A DNA stretch of 64,000 nucleotides from Rs1 sp029027825. Its GTDB lineage: Bacteria > Pseudomonadota > Gammaproteobacteria > Pseudomonadales > Balneatricaceae. Each line of letters begins with the position of its first letter. The stretch's first letter is position 1. The stretch covers positions 3,286,001 to 3,350,000 of the forward strand of contig CP093399.1 in NCBI GenBank assembly GCA_029027825.1. The letters are read 5' to 3'. Below the pieces are notes generated by a model. It saw only the letters and a program-made list of their open reading frames with translations. It did no database searches and had not been told where the DNA came from. Below are positions 40,537-50,090 of this stretch, one piece after another. Made by a program: the position numbers and the translations under genes.

Positions 40537-41656
40537 CGAGATCTATCTCGGTGTGATGTCCGGTACTAGTTTAGATGGGATAGACGTGGTTGCGGTGAGC
40601 TTTGCGCCTAAATTGCAAATACTCGCCGCCTGTAGTTATCCAATGCCGAAAGCGATTAAGCAACTTATTCTGCAGTTATGCGCTAGCGGCGATGATGAAA
40701 TTGAAAAGTTAGGGCATTTAGACATCGCACTTGGTCGTTTTTTTGCCAAGTGCTGTAACCAGCTGATTGACGATAACTCTAAGTTGCTACCAGTAAGTCG
40801 CATCATCGCGATCGGCTCACACGGACAAACTATTCGCCACCGCCCTGCAAATGCCCCGAAAGAAAATTTCAGTTTGCAAATCGGCGACCCGAATACCTTA
40901 GCCGAGCACACCAAACTATTAACCGTCGCAGATTTTCGTCGTCGAGACGTCGCCGCCGGTGGCCAAGGCGCGCCGCTAGTACCTGCTTTTCACCGCGCAA
41001 TTTTTCAGTCTTTAAGCAGTGATCGAGTGATTCTAAATATCGGCGGAATGGCCAATCTGACCTTATTAGCTAAAGATAAAACCCGCGCTTTAAAAGGTTT
41101 TGATACCGGCCCCGGCAATGTGCTAATGGATGCTTGGATCCACCAGCAAAAAGCACTCGATTATGATAAAAATGGTGACTGGGCAAGTGAGGGAAAGGTA
41201 AATAATGCGCTGCTAACGCAGCTGTTAGCACTGCCTTTCTTTAGCCTAAGCATTCCTAAGAGCACTGGCCGAGAACAATTCAATTTAGCTTGGTTAGAGC
41301 AGTCTTTGACCGCGCTAGGTGAGCCGATAAGCGCAGTAGATGTGCAGACAACCTTAGTTGAATTGACAGCGACTAGCATCGTTAATGAAATTACCCAGCA
41401 CCATTTCAATCGGGCACAAGTTTATGTCTGCGGGGGCGGTGCTCACAATGGTTATTTACTCCACAGACTTAAACAGTTGCTGCCTGCAGCGCAGACAGTG
41501 CAAACAACCCGTTGCCTAAATCTTGATCCCGACTGGGTGGAAGCAACCGCATTTGCCTGGCTAGCGAAACAGACACTAGCCGGTTTAACCAGTAACTGTC
41601 CGACGGTGACCGGTGCTAGTGGGGAGCGAATTTTGGGGGCTATCTTTCAGGCGTGA
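40472..41656 (+). CDS. anmK: Anhydro-N-acetylmuramic acid kinase
   Basis: 394 aa. Phosphorylates anhMurNAc released during wall recycling while opening the 1,6-anhydro ring. Blocks seen: YLGVMSGTSLDGIDV, GSHGQTIRHRP, QIGDPNTLAEHT, VADFRRRDVAAGGQGAPLVPAFH, NIGGMANLT and FDTGPGNVLMD. The GTG start at 40472 lies inside the peptidase gene; no alternative exists close to the conserved YLGVMSG, so the 65-base overlap seems real. Neighbour peptidase and kinase both serve wall turnover. Confidence 0.93.
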   Translation: MSQKLPASDKTQQHLHQPSQSSEIYLGVMSGTSLDGIDVVAVSFAPKLQILAACSYPMPKAIKQLILQLCASGDDEIEKLGHLDIALGRFFAKCCNQLIDDNSKLLPVSRIIAIGSHGQTIRHRPANAPKENFSLQIGDPNTLAEHTKLLTVADFRRRDVAAGGQGAPLVPAFHRAIFQSLSSDRVILNIGGMANLTLLAKDKTRALKGFDTGPGNVLMDAWIHQQKALDYDKNGDWASEGKVNNALLTQLLALPFFSLSIPKSTGREQFNLAWLEQSLTALGEPISAVDVQTTLVELTATSIVNEITQHHFNRAQVYVCGGGAHNGYLLHRLKQLLPAAQTVQTTRCLNLDPDWVEATAFAWLAKQTLAGLTSNCPTVTGASGERILGAIFQA

Positions 41657-41728
41657 TTAGCGAATGGGCGGGGCTTTTAAAAAAGCTTACTTGAGCACAA
41701 CAAGCACATTACCAATAGTTGAACTGCT

Positions 41729-42082
41729 CTACATAGAAAAAGACGATCCACAACCACAAGTGGTCGTCGCGTTTGGATTATTGACGATAAACTGAGAGCC
41801 TTGCAGACCCTCTCGGTAGTCAACTTCAGAGCCGGTTAAATACTGTAGACTCATCGCATCAACGACCAGACTGACACCCGACTTAATAATCACAGTATCA
41901 TCTTCAGCAACGTCTTCTATAAAACTAAAACCATAGGAAAATCCTGCACAGCCACCGCCGGTAATATACAGACGAAGTTTTAAAGCGTCATTTTCCTCTT
42001 CTTCGATCAAGGTTTTAACTTTGGATACTGCACTGTCGCTAAATTGTAGCGGGTCTTCAAATTCAGGCACTAGACTACTCAC
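41729..42082 (-). CDS. erpA: Iron-sulfur cluster insertion protein ErpA
   Basis: 117 aa, A-type carrier. The three ligand cysteines are present: GGGCAGFSYGF and the C-terminal TTCGCGSSF. Delivers [4Fe-4S] clusters to apo-enzymes such as IspG/IspH. GTG start with GGTGAG upstream. Conserved near hemL in relatives. Convergent with anmK. Confidence 0.95.
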   Translation of the reverse strand: MSSLVPEFEDPLQFSDSAVSKVKTLIEEEENDALKLRLYITGGGCAGFSYGFSFIEDVAEDDTVIIKSGVSLVVDAMSLQYLTGSEVDYREGLQGSQFIVNNPNATTTCGCGSSFSM

Positions 42083-42531
42083 AATTGATACTCACCATTA
42101 ATACTCACAATTCATTGTTGAGCTTTAGCAGGGATGATCCTTTAACCTAGGGTTTTAGTCAAGTATTTCGTCATGAAGATTGCTGCACAGCCTTCAGGGA
42201 AAAACACAACGATAACTTTTTCTCGGTCCAGCAGGGGAGTTTTAAAAATCAGCTGTATTTTTCACAACCACCAGCTGCGCTTTTTTTAGGCACTCATATA
42301 CAAGCACTGATATACTCCCTACCAGAGACCTCTGCATAACTTACCCAAAGGGTATGATAACTGCGCTTGGTAATACGGCGTTAAAAACCAGCTCAATATG
42401 CTCATTTACACCAGTAATACCCATAAACAGGGGCACACTGACTCCGCTATATCGCCTGTTTTTGCCTTGTATTTCCTTCGATCGCAACGTTATGCAGAGG
42501 TCTCTACCACTAACTTTGATATAAGTGACTT
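42083..42531. other. Intergenic region between erpA and the ClC gene
   Basis: No gene is supported. Most of the 3' half is the family 2 repeat at 42325-42504, which ends only 27 bases before the ClC start codon. Confidence 0.6.
42325..42504. repeat. Short repeat family 2, copy B, with a 5-bp target duplication
   Basis: 180 bp. Ends GAGACCTCTGCATAAC and GTTATGCAGAGGTCTC are perfect inverted repeats. Flanked by TACCA on both sides. Interior shares GGTAATACGGCGTTAAAAACC and CAATATGCTCATTTACACC with the other copies. Confidence 0.93.
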
Positions 42532-44259
42532 ATGATAAAGGCAAATTTCTCCTTACAAAAATTCAGAGACCAATTAGCAAGTTATGAAGCACTCCCTCTA
42601 CTGGTATTTTTAGGCCTAATTTGTGGAGTCGGATGCGGATTATTAATCGCAGCTTTTAGACTAGCTATCGATTTGCCTCTGGGATTATTACTGGCCGGTC
42701 AAGTTGAAAATTTTGAAAGCTTAAGTCCTTTGCAACGCTTTTTATTACCTAGCTTAGGCGGCCTTACTTTGGCGCTTATGTACAATTATTGGCCGCTGAT
42801 CAAAAACAAAGTGGGCATAGTGCATTTATTGGAACGCCTCGCCTATCATCAAGGTCACATACCCGGTAAAAACTTAGTCGCTCAGTTTATAGTGGCGGTA
42901 GTCGCACTAGTTAGCGGCCAGTCAGTTGGCCGCGAAGGCCCCGCTATTTATATGGGGGCCAGCCTCTCTAGCATGCTCGGACAAGTGTTACACGTTCCCC
43001 ATAATTCGCATCGGCTGCTTGTCGCTTGTGGTAGTGCTGCCGCCATTTCCGCTGCATTTAACACCCCCTTAGCTGGGGTAATTTTCGCCATGGAAGTAAT
43101 CTTACTAGATTACACCATTGCCGGATTTACGCCGATCATCGTCGCCGCAGTTAGCAGCTCTTTAACCAATAGAATGATCTTTGACGCAGAACCTATTTTC
43201 GACGCCCCCTCCTTTGAAATTTTAAGATACTCAGAACTGCCATGGATTATTGTCATGGCAATTGGGATTGGGCTGTTGGCCACCCTTTTCATCAAACTAT
43301 TGACTATCACTAAGCAGCAGATCACTTGGTCGCTACATTATCGGCTGTTGCTAGCAGGAATTTTAACCGGCTTAGTCGCACTGCTCTACCCACAAGTGAT
43401 GGGCACCGGCTACGACACTATTTCCGATACTTTTTGGGGCAGAGTAGACATCTATTTGCTGCTGGGCATTTTACTTGCCAAAGTACTGCTCACGCCGATA
43501 ATTTTAGGTTTAGGTATGCCCGCAGGTTTAATTGGCCCCTCACTGTTTATCGGTGCTAGCTGCGGTGCGATTTTTGGCGTCTTTGGCGGTGCCTTAGTGG
43601 ATGTTCCAGTGTCGCATTCCGGGCTATATGCCATGTTGGGTATGGGGGCAATGATGGCGGCGGTGCTAAACGCTCCCTTAGCAGCACTTATTGCGCTCTT
43701 AGAACTTACTTACAATCCCAATATTATATTTCCGGGTATGATCGCCATCGTCGTCGCTAATGTAACCACTCGCTATGTCTTTAAAATGCCTTCGGCTTTT
43801 TTGGCCTCCCTGCAGGCACAGGGCCTTGATTATCGCTTAGAGCCGCTAGCACAAATTTTGACTAGAGCTTCAGTCGCGATAGCGATGAGTAAAGACTTTC
43901 AAGTCGTAGACGCAACTATATCTCTGAAAAACGCTAAGCAAATTGTCCAACAAAATACGCGATGGCTAGTCATTCGCGAGAATCAGCAACACTCCAGTAT
44001 TTTCCCTACTTTAAACATCGATAATTTTTTAACTCGTGATTTAGTCGCTGCAGGTGAAAGCATCGATTTAAATCGAATTCCGGCGCAGCGCTGTGATGTG
44101 GTAAGTATCAATCAGCGATCGACTTTACATGAAGCACTGCTAATGATGATAGAAAAAGAGACCGACTTGCTGTGCATTTACGATCATCACGACAGTTTAA
44201 TTGGCTTGCTATCGCGCTCGAATATTGAAAATTATTATAATAGTAAACAGTATTTATAA
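42532..44259 (+). CDS. ClC-family chloride channel/antiporter with C-terminal CBS domains
   Basis: 575 aa. About ten membrane helices. The selectivity-filter motif GREGPAIYMG (usual GREGP) lies near residues 134-143, with GMPAGLIGPSLFIG and GMGAMMAAVLNAPLAALIALLELTYNP further on. A cytoplasmic CBS-like region occupies about 440-570. In bacteria these move Cl- in exchange for H+. Stands between the mobile repeat and hemL. Confidence 0.92.
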   Translation: MIKANFSLQKFRDQLASYEALPLLVFLGLICGVGCGLLIAAFRLAIDLPLGLLLAGQVENFESLSPLQRFLLPSLGGLTLALMYNYWPLIKNKVGIVHLLERLAYHQGHIPGKNLVAQFIVAVVALVSGQSVGREGPAIYMGASLSSMLGQVLHVPHNSHRLLVACGSAAAISAAFNTPLAGVIFAMEVILLDYTIAGFTPIIVAAVSSSLTNRMIFDAEPIFDAPSFEILRYSELPWIIVMAIGIGLLATLFIKLLTITKQQITWSLHYRLLLAGILTGLVALLYPQVMGTGYDTISDTFWGRVDIYLLLGILLAKVLLTPIILGLGMPAGLIGPSLFIGASCGAIFGVFGGALVDVPVSHSGLYAMLGMGAMMAAVLNAPLAALIALLELTYNPNIIFPGMIAIVVANVTTRYVFKMPSAFLASLQAQGLDYRLEPLAQILTRASVAIAMSKDFQVVDATISLKNAKQIVQQNTRWLVIRENQQHSSIFPTLNIDNFLTRDLVAAGESIDLNRIPAQRCDVVSINQRSTLHEALLMMIEKETDLLCIYDHHDSLIGLLSRSNIENYYNSKQYL

Positions 44260-44390
44260 AAATTCTGGTGCATTGTTGGTGATCGGAGGATAATGCGCCC
44301 CATTATTTATTAAATTAATCATGTATAGAATGCATCAGCCCCATCATATAAATAGCGATGCTGATGTTTCTACAGCAAAGGATGACTAGT

Positions 44391-45674
44391 ATGACTCGTT
44401 CAGAACAATTATTTGCAGCCGCCCAGCAGCATATTCCCGGTGGAGTAAACTCTCCAGTACGGGCCTTTAAAAGTGTTGGCGGATCACCTATCTATTTCAA
44501 AAAAGGGCAAGGCGCCTATTTATTTGATGAAGACGATAATAAATATATCGATTACGTTGGTTCATGGGGGCCAATGATTTTAGGCCACGCCTACCAGCCG
44601 GTAATCGATGCGGTGAAGAAAAGCTTGGACAATGGATTAGGCTTTGGCGCACCGACAGCAGTGGAAACATTACTTGCCGATAAAGTCTGCGAAATCATGC
44701 CCTCTATTGAAATGATCCGCATGGTGAATTCGGGAACAGAGGCGACGATGTCGGCCATACGCCTAGCTCGTGGCTATACCAAACGCGATAAAATAGTCAA
44801 ATTTGAAGGCTGTTATCACGGTCACAGTGACTCACTATTAGTCAAAGCTGGCTCTGGCGCTTTAACCTTTGGCGAGCCTAGCTCTCCTGGAGTGCCCGCT
44901 GCAATTGCGGAACATACTATAACTTTAGATTTTAATAATCTAGAAAGTGTTAAAGCCACATTTTCAGAAATAGGCCAGCAGATAGCTTGTATTATTGTCG
45001 AGCCTGTCGCCGGCAATATGAACTGTATTCCCCCTGTAGATGGGTTCTTGCAAGGCTTACGAGATATCTGCGATGAGTATGCAACTGTGTTGATTTTTGA
45101 CGAGGTGATGACCGGCTTCCGGGTAGCTTTAGGTGGCGCACAACAAGTATTTGGCGTGACCCCTGATTTGACCACACTAGGAAAAATTATTGGCGGCGGC
45201 CTACCAGTTGGCGCTTTTGGTGGCAAGCGGCAGATTATGCAGCAGATTGCGCCACTAGGTCCGGTCTATCAAGCGGGCACTCTCTCGGGGAACCCCCTCT
45301 CGATGCAAGCAGGCTTAGCAATGCTCAATGCACTCACCGATAATCCTGAAATTTATCAGCAGCTCAGTGCTAAGTCTGAGTTTTTAACTCAGGGCATTGA
45401 AGCTGTTGCCGAAGCTGCGGGGATTGCAGTTACAACTACCTATATCGGGGGGATGTTTGGTATTTTCTTTACCGAGCAAAAAAACATTACTAGTTTTGCC
45501 CAGGCGACGGCTTGCAACACGGAGCGCTTTGCCGCCTTTTTCCAAGGTATGATTTCAGAGGGGATCTATTTAGCTCCCTCAGCTTATGAAACTGGCTTTA
45601 TGTCGGCTGCCACTAGCCAACAAGACATTGAAGACACGATCGCCGCTGCCGCTAAAGTTTTCAAAACACTGTAA
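44391..45674 (+). CDS. hemL: Glutamate-1-semialdehyde 2,1-aminomutase
   Basis: 427 aa. Makes 5-aminolevulinate for heme in the C5 pathway using PLP. PLP-binding D in ILIFDEVMTGFRVA, Schiff-base Lys in TTLGKIIGGGLPVGAFGG, and the family start TRSEQLFAAAQQHIPGGVNSPVRAF are present. The frame opens at 44358, but AAGGA lies 8-9 bases before the ATG at 44391. Its stop shares one base with the next gene. Confidence 0.97.
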   Translation: MTRSEQLFAAAQQHIPGGVNSPVRAFKSVGGSPIYFKKGQGAYLFDEDDNKYIDYVGSWGPMILGHAYQPVIDAVKKSLDNGLGFGAPTAVETLLADKVCEIMPSIEMIRMVNSGTEATMSAIRLARGYTKRDKIVKFEGCYHGHSDSLLVKAGSGALTFGEPSSPGVPAAIAEHTITLDFNNLESVKATFSEIGQQIACIIVEPVAGNMNCIPPVDGFLQGLRDICDEYATVLIFDEVMTGFRVALGGAQQVFGVTPDLTTLGKIIGGGLPVGAFGGKRQIMQQIAPLGPVYQAGTLSGNPLSMQAGLAMLNALTDNPEIYQQLSAKSEFLTQGIEAVAEAAGIAVTTTYIGGMFGIFFTEQKNITSFAQATACNTERFAAFFQGMISEGIYLAPSAYETGFMSAATSQQDIEDTIAAAAKVFKTL

Positions 45675-46312
45675 TGGCAATATTAAGTAGTTTAGCGCTG
45701 GTATTTTCCAGCCTATTTTCGGCTTTGCTGGCTTATCGTCAGCCCGCAAAGCTGACCGCAGACAGCAAAACAATTGCCAGCATCATTACTTTGTGCGCTA
45801 TTTTTATTAGCCTTTCAGCGCTGATCCCGATATTTTTTCAAGCCAGTGGCGAGCAGCAAGATATATTTAGACTGATGCTGCAAAACCTACAACAGTATTT
45901 AGCGATTCCACTGCTGTGTTCAGTTTTTTTGAGCATTAGCTTCAATAAGACATTCACCAAGGCCACGTGGGGACGTTGGAGCTTAGTTTTATTAGCCACC
46001 TTTGAACTGTGTAGACGTGCCGAAGTAGGCGAGGCTTACAGTACCAGCTTAGTGATTATTAGCAGTGCTTTGATATTGTTTAGTCTGTTTTTTAAAAGAC
46101 CCAATAAAGCCGCCTCAGATTACTTAACAGCGGTCGTGGCAGCAGCAAGTTACTCTGCTGCTATGTTGCTATTCTCCAGCAGCTCACTGCTAGATTTAAG
46201 TAATCTAATTGCTTTTAACCTCTGCTTAAGCATCGCGCTGATTGCACTTGGTCTACATTTCGGAAAAAGATTAATCACTGAGAAACCTCTGCATAACTAC
46301 TGCGCTCGGTAA
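45674..46312 (+). CDS. Hypothetical membrane protein with a mobile-element-derived C-terminus
   Basis: 212 aa with six or seven hydrophobic helices; no family recognised. Translationally coupled to hemL (one-base overlap). The last nine codons (KPLHNYCAR and stop) come from the inserted family 2 repeat. Removing the repeat and one target duplication would give ...GKRLITE followed by TAA, so the ancestral protein probably had about 203 residues. The insertion adds a short polar tail and leaves the helices intact. Confidence 0.7.
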   Translation: MAILSSLALVFSSLFSALLAYRQPAKLTADSKTIASIITLCAIFISLSALIPIFFQASGEQQDIFRLMLQNLQQYLAIPLLCSVFLSISFNKTFTKATWGRWSLVLLATFELCRRAEVGEAYSTSLVIISSALILFSLFFKRPNKAASDYLTAVVAAASYSAAMLLFSSSSLLDLSNLIAFNLCLSIALIALGLHFGKRLITEKPLHNYCAR

Positions 46313-46420
46313 TACAGCGTTAAAAACCGGCTCAATATGCTCATTTACACCTGTAAACTCCGCTATCTCGCCGGTTTTTGCCTTGTCTTACCTTCGCTCG
46401 CAACGCTATGCAGAGGTTTC
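46282..46420. repeat. Short repeat family 2, copy C, inserted at the 3' end of a gene
   Basis: 139 bp. Ends GAAACCTCTGCATAAC and GC TATGCAGAGGTTTC are inverted repeats. Flanked by perfect ACTGA duplications (46277-46281 and 46421-46425). Shorter than copies A and B but with the same core (GGTAATAC, GCGTTAAAAACCGGCTCAAT). Confidence 0.93.
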
Positions 46421-46427
46421 ACTGAAT

Positions 46428-46464
46428 AAAAAAAAGCCCAGAATTTTTCTGGGCTTTTTTCGAC
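46428..46464. terminator. Bidirectional intrinsic terminator between convergent genes
   Basis: AAAAAAAAGCCCAGAA...TTCTGGGCTTTTTT: an 8-9 bp stem with A-run and T-run on both sides, so it can end both the hemL-side and lpoP-like transcripts. Confidence 0.9.
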
Positions 46465-46494
46465 GGTGTATATTAGTATTCAATCATGCGGCAT

Positions 46495-47094
46495 TTAATA
46501 ACTCTGTGATTTTTGAAATGCTTGATTGGCGCCAGCCGAATCACCTGCCTCTGAACGAATTTTCGCCAGCGCGCTCCACAAACTACGCAACTTTCTACTT
46601 TGTCCAGCAGCGACCGCTATCCCTTTAAGTACCATTTGTTCCGCTTGAATGTACTCTCCTAACTGTCGGTGTACTTCACCTAGAGATAAATAGACTTCTG
46701 GGTCTTTAGGCGCAATCCGCAAAGCTCTTTCTAAACTGGATTGAGCAGAGCGCAAACTACCACTTCTCGCTTGCTCATGTGCCGTGCTTATTAACGCAAT
46801 CGTCGCCGGATTTTGCGCTTTTGTCGCCACTTCTGCCGCCTTGGTCTGCCGGCTGACTTCACTGTTCAAAGCTTCACCACTAGTATTGCTGGCTTTAAAT
46901 TTAGGCCTGACATTTAACGCTGTCACTTCAACTTCAGATGAGCTCTGGCTACCCCACTGTGTATTATTACCTTGACCGTTGATCGAGCGATCCTCAATTG
47001 CAACATTGCCTCCACCCATGACAGAGCAACCCGCCAATAGTACAAGGCAAAGTGACATAGCTGTTAGCTTGCCTGTAGAGTAAACCTTAATCAT
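46495..47094 (-). CDS. TPR lipoprotein, probable activator of PBP1B (LpoP-like)
   Basis: 199 aa. Signal peptide with lipobox LLAGC (Cys near residue 23), then a ~75-residue low-complexity linker and TPR motifs at about 100-190 (ARSGSLRSAQSSLERALRIA, VYLSLGEVHRQLGEYIQAEQM). Pseudomonads have a TPR outer-membrane lipoprotein, LpoP, that stimulates PBP1B and is encoded next to its gene. This protein has the same architecture and lies 319 bases downstream of the PBP1B gene on the same strand. The assignment is by architecture and context, not by a diagnostic motif. Confidence 0.72.
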   Translation of the reverse strand: MIKVYSTGKLTAMSLCLVLLAGCSVMGGGNVAIEDRSINGQGNNTQWGSQSSSEVEVTALNVRPKFKASNTSGEALNSEVSRQTKAAEVATKAQNPATIALISTAHEQARSGSLRSAQSSLERALRIAPKDPEVYLSLGEVHRQLGEYIQAEQMVLKGIAVAAGQSRKLRSLWSALAKIRSEAGDSAGANQAFQKSQSY

Positions 47095-47413
47095 AACTTA
47101 TCCTTTATATGTTGAGAGCTCAGTACAACTATTCTGTTAGTGATATACGTACGAGAATGCACAATTCCAATGATGCTAAATCAGTGCTTACTGGTGGTAG
47201 TATACGAGATTTCTACGCCCATCGATCTGCAAAATAACCGCTCCATAATTCGCTGACACTAGACGACTGTCTGGCTAAAAATTTTCCTTGCACTCCACCT
47301 TCATTCCAGACCATGACTTCAGGGCGCTTCGAATGCCGCTCATCATACCCGTAAAACTATTAAACTACATTGGCTAATCAGCGACTGCTCTGTATTTATG
47401 GCACTTTTAAAGC
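47095..47413. other. Gap between the PBP1B gene and the TPR lipoprotein gene
   Basis: 319 bases with no supported gene. No obvious terminator, so read-through from the PBP1B gene is possible. Confidence 0.35.
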
Positions 47414-49786
47414 TTAATTTCCAAAAATACGATCTAGCCAGTGAACACTTTTTTTGGCTCCCTTGTTAACCTCATACCCATTGCCATCTACACCACCACA
47501 GTTAATTATATACGCTGGCACTTCACTGGATCTAAAGGGCATCCTTTTACTCAACGCACACTCGGCATCGACACTAAAGCCAGTTTTTAAATCTATGCTG
47601 GCAAAGGTTATCCCCTCTGGAATAGCCGGCTGCAATGCTTGTAGGCGCTCAGTTTTCATATAGTCAGTCCAAACTCGCAGCGCACCTGAGGAGCCGGTAA
47701 ATGGCAGTGACGTATTATCATCATTACCCAGCCAGACAACCGCTAACTTATTCGCGGAAAAACCGGCAAACCAGCTATCTCGCTGATCATTGGAGGTACC
47801 CGTTTTTCCGGCGAGACCCAACCGTGCTGGAATTTTGCTATATGCATATCTTGCCGTGCCTATTTTAAACACTTCTTGCATGGCGTATTGCAATTGATAA
47901 ACCGTTTGCGAGTCAATCACTTGATTGATTTTAAAATGATATCTAGATAATTCATTGCCATCTTTATCGGTCACTGAGCGGATTGCGCGCATTGGCATTA
48001 AAAAGCCGTTGGCTGCAATGGTTTGATACATGGCTGCGACTTCTAGGGTAGTCATGCCCTGGGCACCAAGCAACAGCGAAGGATACTCTTGCATCTCTCG
48101 ACTAACGCCTAATTTGTGCACCGTTTTAATCACATCACTCAAACCTACATCCATACCCAACCTAGCTGTCGCTAAATTGTATGACTTAGCCAAAGCTAGA
48201 TAAAAGGGCACATTACCATGGCTTTTCTTACCAAAATTTCTGGGTCGCCAAGGTTTAGAGCCTTGTATAGGAATTGCGATCGCTTCATCTTGCAACATAG
48301 TGGCCAAGGTATAGCCGCGCTGCAAGCCGGTTAGGTACACTGCTGGCTTGATTAATGAGCCTATTTGTCGCACCGCATCAATCGCTCGATTAAACCCCTG
48401 GTATCTGGTACTTCTTCCGCCGATGATACTTAGCACTTCTCCGGTCTGGGGATCAGTTACCACCATACTGGCTTCCAATTTTTTAACTCTTTTACCGTAC
48501 TTTTTCTGCAACTTAGCAATACTAACGGCCATGGCTTTTTCAGCTTTTGCCTGCACTATCGGGTCTAAATTAGTAAATATTCGCAAGCCTTCAGAGCTAA
48601 GATCACTTTGATTGTAACTCTGTTTTAACTTGCGTCGCACTAAATCCAAATAAGCAGGATAAGCCCCTTTATGTAGACTCTTTTGTCGCACAACTCCCAG
48701 TGCCAAGGCGCTACTGTAGTTATATTGCTGTTGCGTAATATTGCCCTGCCCAAGCATCATTTTCAGCACTAAATTTCGGCGCCTTTTAGCGCGCTCTGGT
48801 CGGCGCCTAGGATCGTAATATGATGGGCCTTTGACCATAGCGGCAAGCAGCGCAACTTGATGCAGTTGCAACTCACTGATCGGGCGCGAGAAAAAATATT
48901 GTGCGGCCAAACCAAAACCGTGAATGGCTCTAGCTCCCGCTTGACCTAAATAGACCTCATTTAGATAAGCTTCCAAAATTTCATCTTTGCTGTAGCGATA
49001 ATCGAGGACAATGGCCATCGGCATCTCAATCAATTTACGGATTAAGGTGCGCTCGGAGGTAAGGTAAAAGTTTTTGATCAATTGCTGAGTCAAGGTACTA
49101 CCACCTTGGACAAATCTACCCACTTTTAAATTTACCCACATTGCTCTGGCGATGCCTTTTGGCGACACACCGAAGTGATCGTAATAGCTGCGATCCTCAG
49201 TAGTAATCAAGGCATCCACCAGCCCTTTTGGCGCTTGCGAAATCCTGATCAAGTCCCGATCTTCATTATTTTTGGGGTAGATGCCGCCAATCAATATCGG
49301 TTCCAATCTGGCAATAGAGATAGATTTACCCGCCGCAGATTTAATACCAGTGACCACCCCTTTCGCAAAAGAAACAGTCAGTTTACGGGATAGCTCCCGA
49401 CCGTCAGCAAATTCAAAACCACGGCTATAAACAGCCACTCTGCTAGAGCCTATTTCTGCCTGCCCAGCACTAGTTGCCCTCTTGACAAATCGATAGCCTA
49501 AACCTTTAAGCTCAATTTTAAAATCGGTTATATTCAACTCTAAGCCTGCATATAAGTCCAGCGGTCGAGCGTACACCTTAGCGGGGATAGACCAGCGTTT
49601 ACCTTCAAATTTTTCACGAATTTGCGCGTCTAAATAAAACATCCCGATCACGGCGAAAATACTAAAGAGCACGCCGAGCTTTAAGCAGAAAAATAACAGC
49701 CAGCGCCATATAGAAGATTTTTTTTGGTACTTTTTTGACTTTGATTTTCGAGTCTTTTTTACTGCTGCTTTTTTACGGGGGGCCAT
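47414..49786 (-). CDS. mrcB: Penicillin-binding protein 1B (bifunctional transglycosylase/transpeptidase)
   Basis: 790 aa from the ATG at 49786; a TTG three codons earlier is possible. Lys-rich cytoplasmic start (PRKKAAVKKTRKSKSKK), membrane anchor near 28-50, UB2H-like domain, GT51 with TTEDRSYYDHFGVSP and GGSTLTQQLIKN, transpeptidase with QIGSLIKP (catalytic Ser), SYN and KTGTSND. Second class A PBP in the window; the adjacent TPR lipoprotein is its likely activator. Confidence 0.95.
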   Translation of the reverse strand: MAPRKKAAVKKTRKSKSKKYQKKSSIWRWLLFFCLKLGVLFSIFAVIGMFYLDAQIREKFEGKRWSIPAKVYARPLDLYAGLELNITDFKIELKGLGYRFVKRATSAGQAEIGSSRVAVYSRGFEFADGRELSRKLTVSFAKGVVTGIKSAAGKSISIARLEPILIGGIYPKNNEDRDLIRISQAPKGLVDALITTEDRSYYDHFGVSPKGIARAMWVNLKVGRFVQGGSTLTQQLIKNFYLTSERTLIRKLIEMPMAIVLDYRYSKDEILEAYLNEVYLGQAGARAIHGFGLAAQYFFSRPISELQLHQVALLAAMVKGPSYYDPRRRPERAKRRRNLVLKMMLGQGNITQQQYNYSSALALGVVRQKSLHKGAYPAYLDLVRRKLKQSYNQSDLSSEGLRIFTNLDPIVQAKAEKAMAVSIAKLQKKYGKRVKKLEASMVVTDPQTGEVLSIIGGRSTRYQGFNRAIDAVRQIGSLIKPAVYLTGLQRGYTLATMLQDEAIAIPIQGSKPWRPRNFGKKSHGNVPFYLALAKSYNLATARLGMDVGLSDVIKTVHKLGVSREMQEYPSLLLGAQGMTTLEVAAMYQTIAANGFLMPMRAIRSVTDKDGNELSRYHFKINQVIDSQTVYQLQYAMQEVFKIGTARYAYSKIPARLGLAGKTGTSNDQRDSWFAGFSANKLAVVWLGNDDNTSLPFTGSSGALRVWTDYMKTERLQALQPAIPEGITFASIDLKTGFSVDAECALSKRMPFRSSEVPAYIINCGGVDGNGYEVNKGAKKSVHWLDRIFGN

Positions 49787-50090
49787 AGCATCCAATCATC
49801 TAAATTTAGGTTTCCACTATTGTACAATCCTGAGGTACAGCTTTATAGAGCTCGGGGCACTTTTCTAGTATAATCCACTGCCACTTAGAGTGGTTGTCTA
49901 ATTCGAATAATAGGCCAACAGCGAAATACTGGCGCCGCTAATTGTTTTTACTAGATTTTTTCGATTCAGCGCCATATTACTGCGTCTGCTAATTAAAATT
50001 AATTAAAATCAAACAGCATGCTACTCAGTAAGCATTATCTAATATTTAGCCCAACACTCTGTTTATCTTTCTCTATTTGTACTGGTTGTT

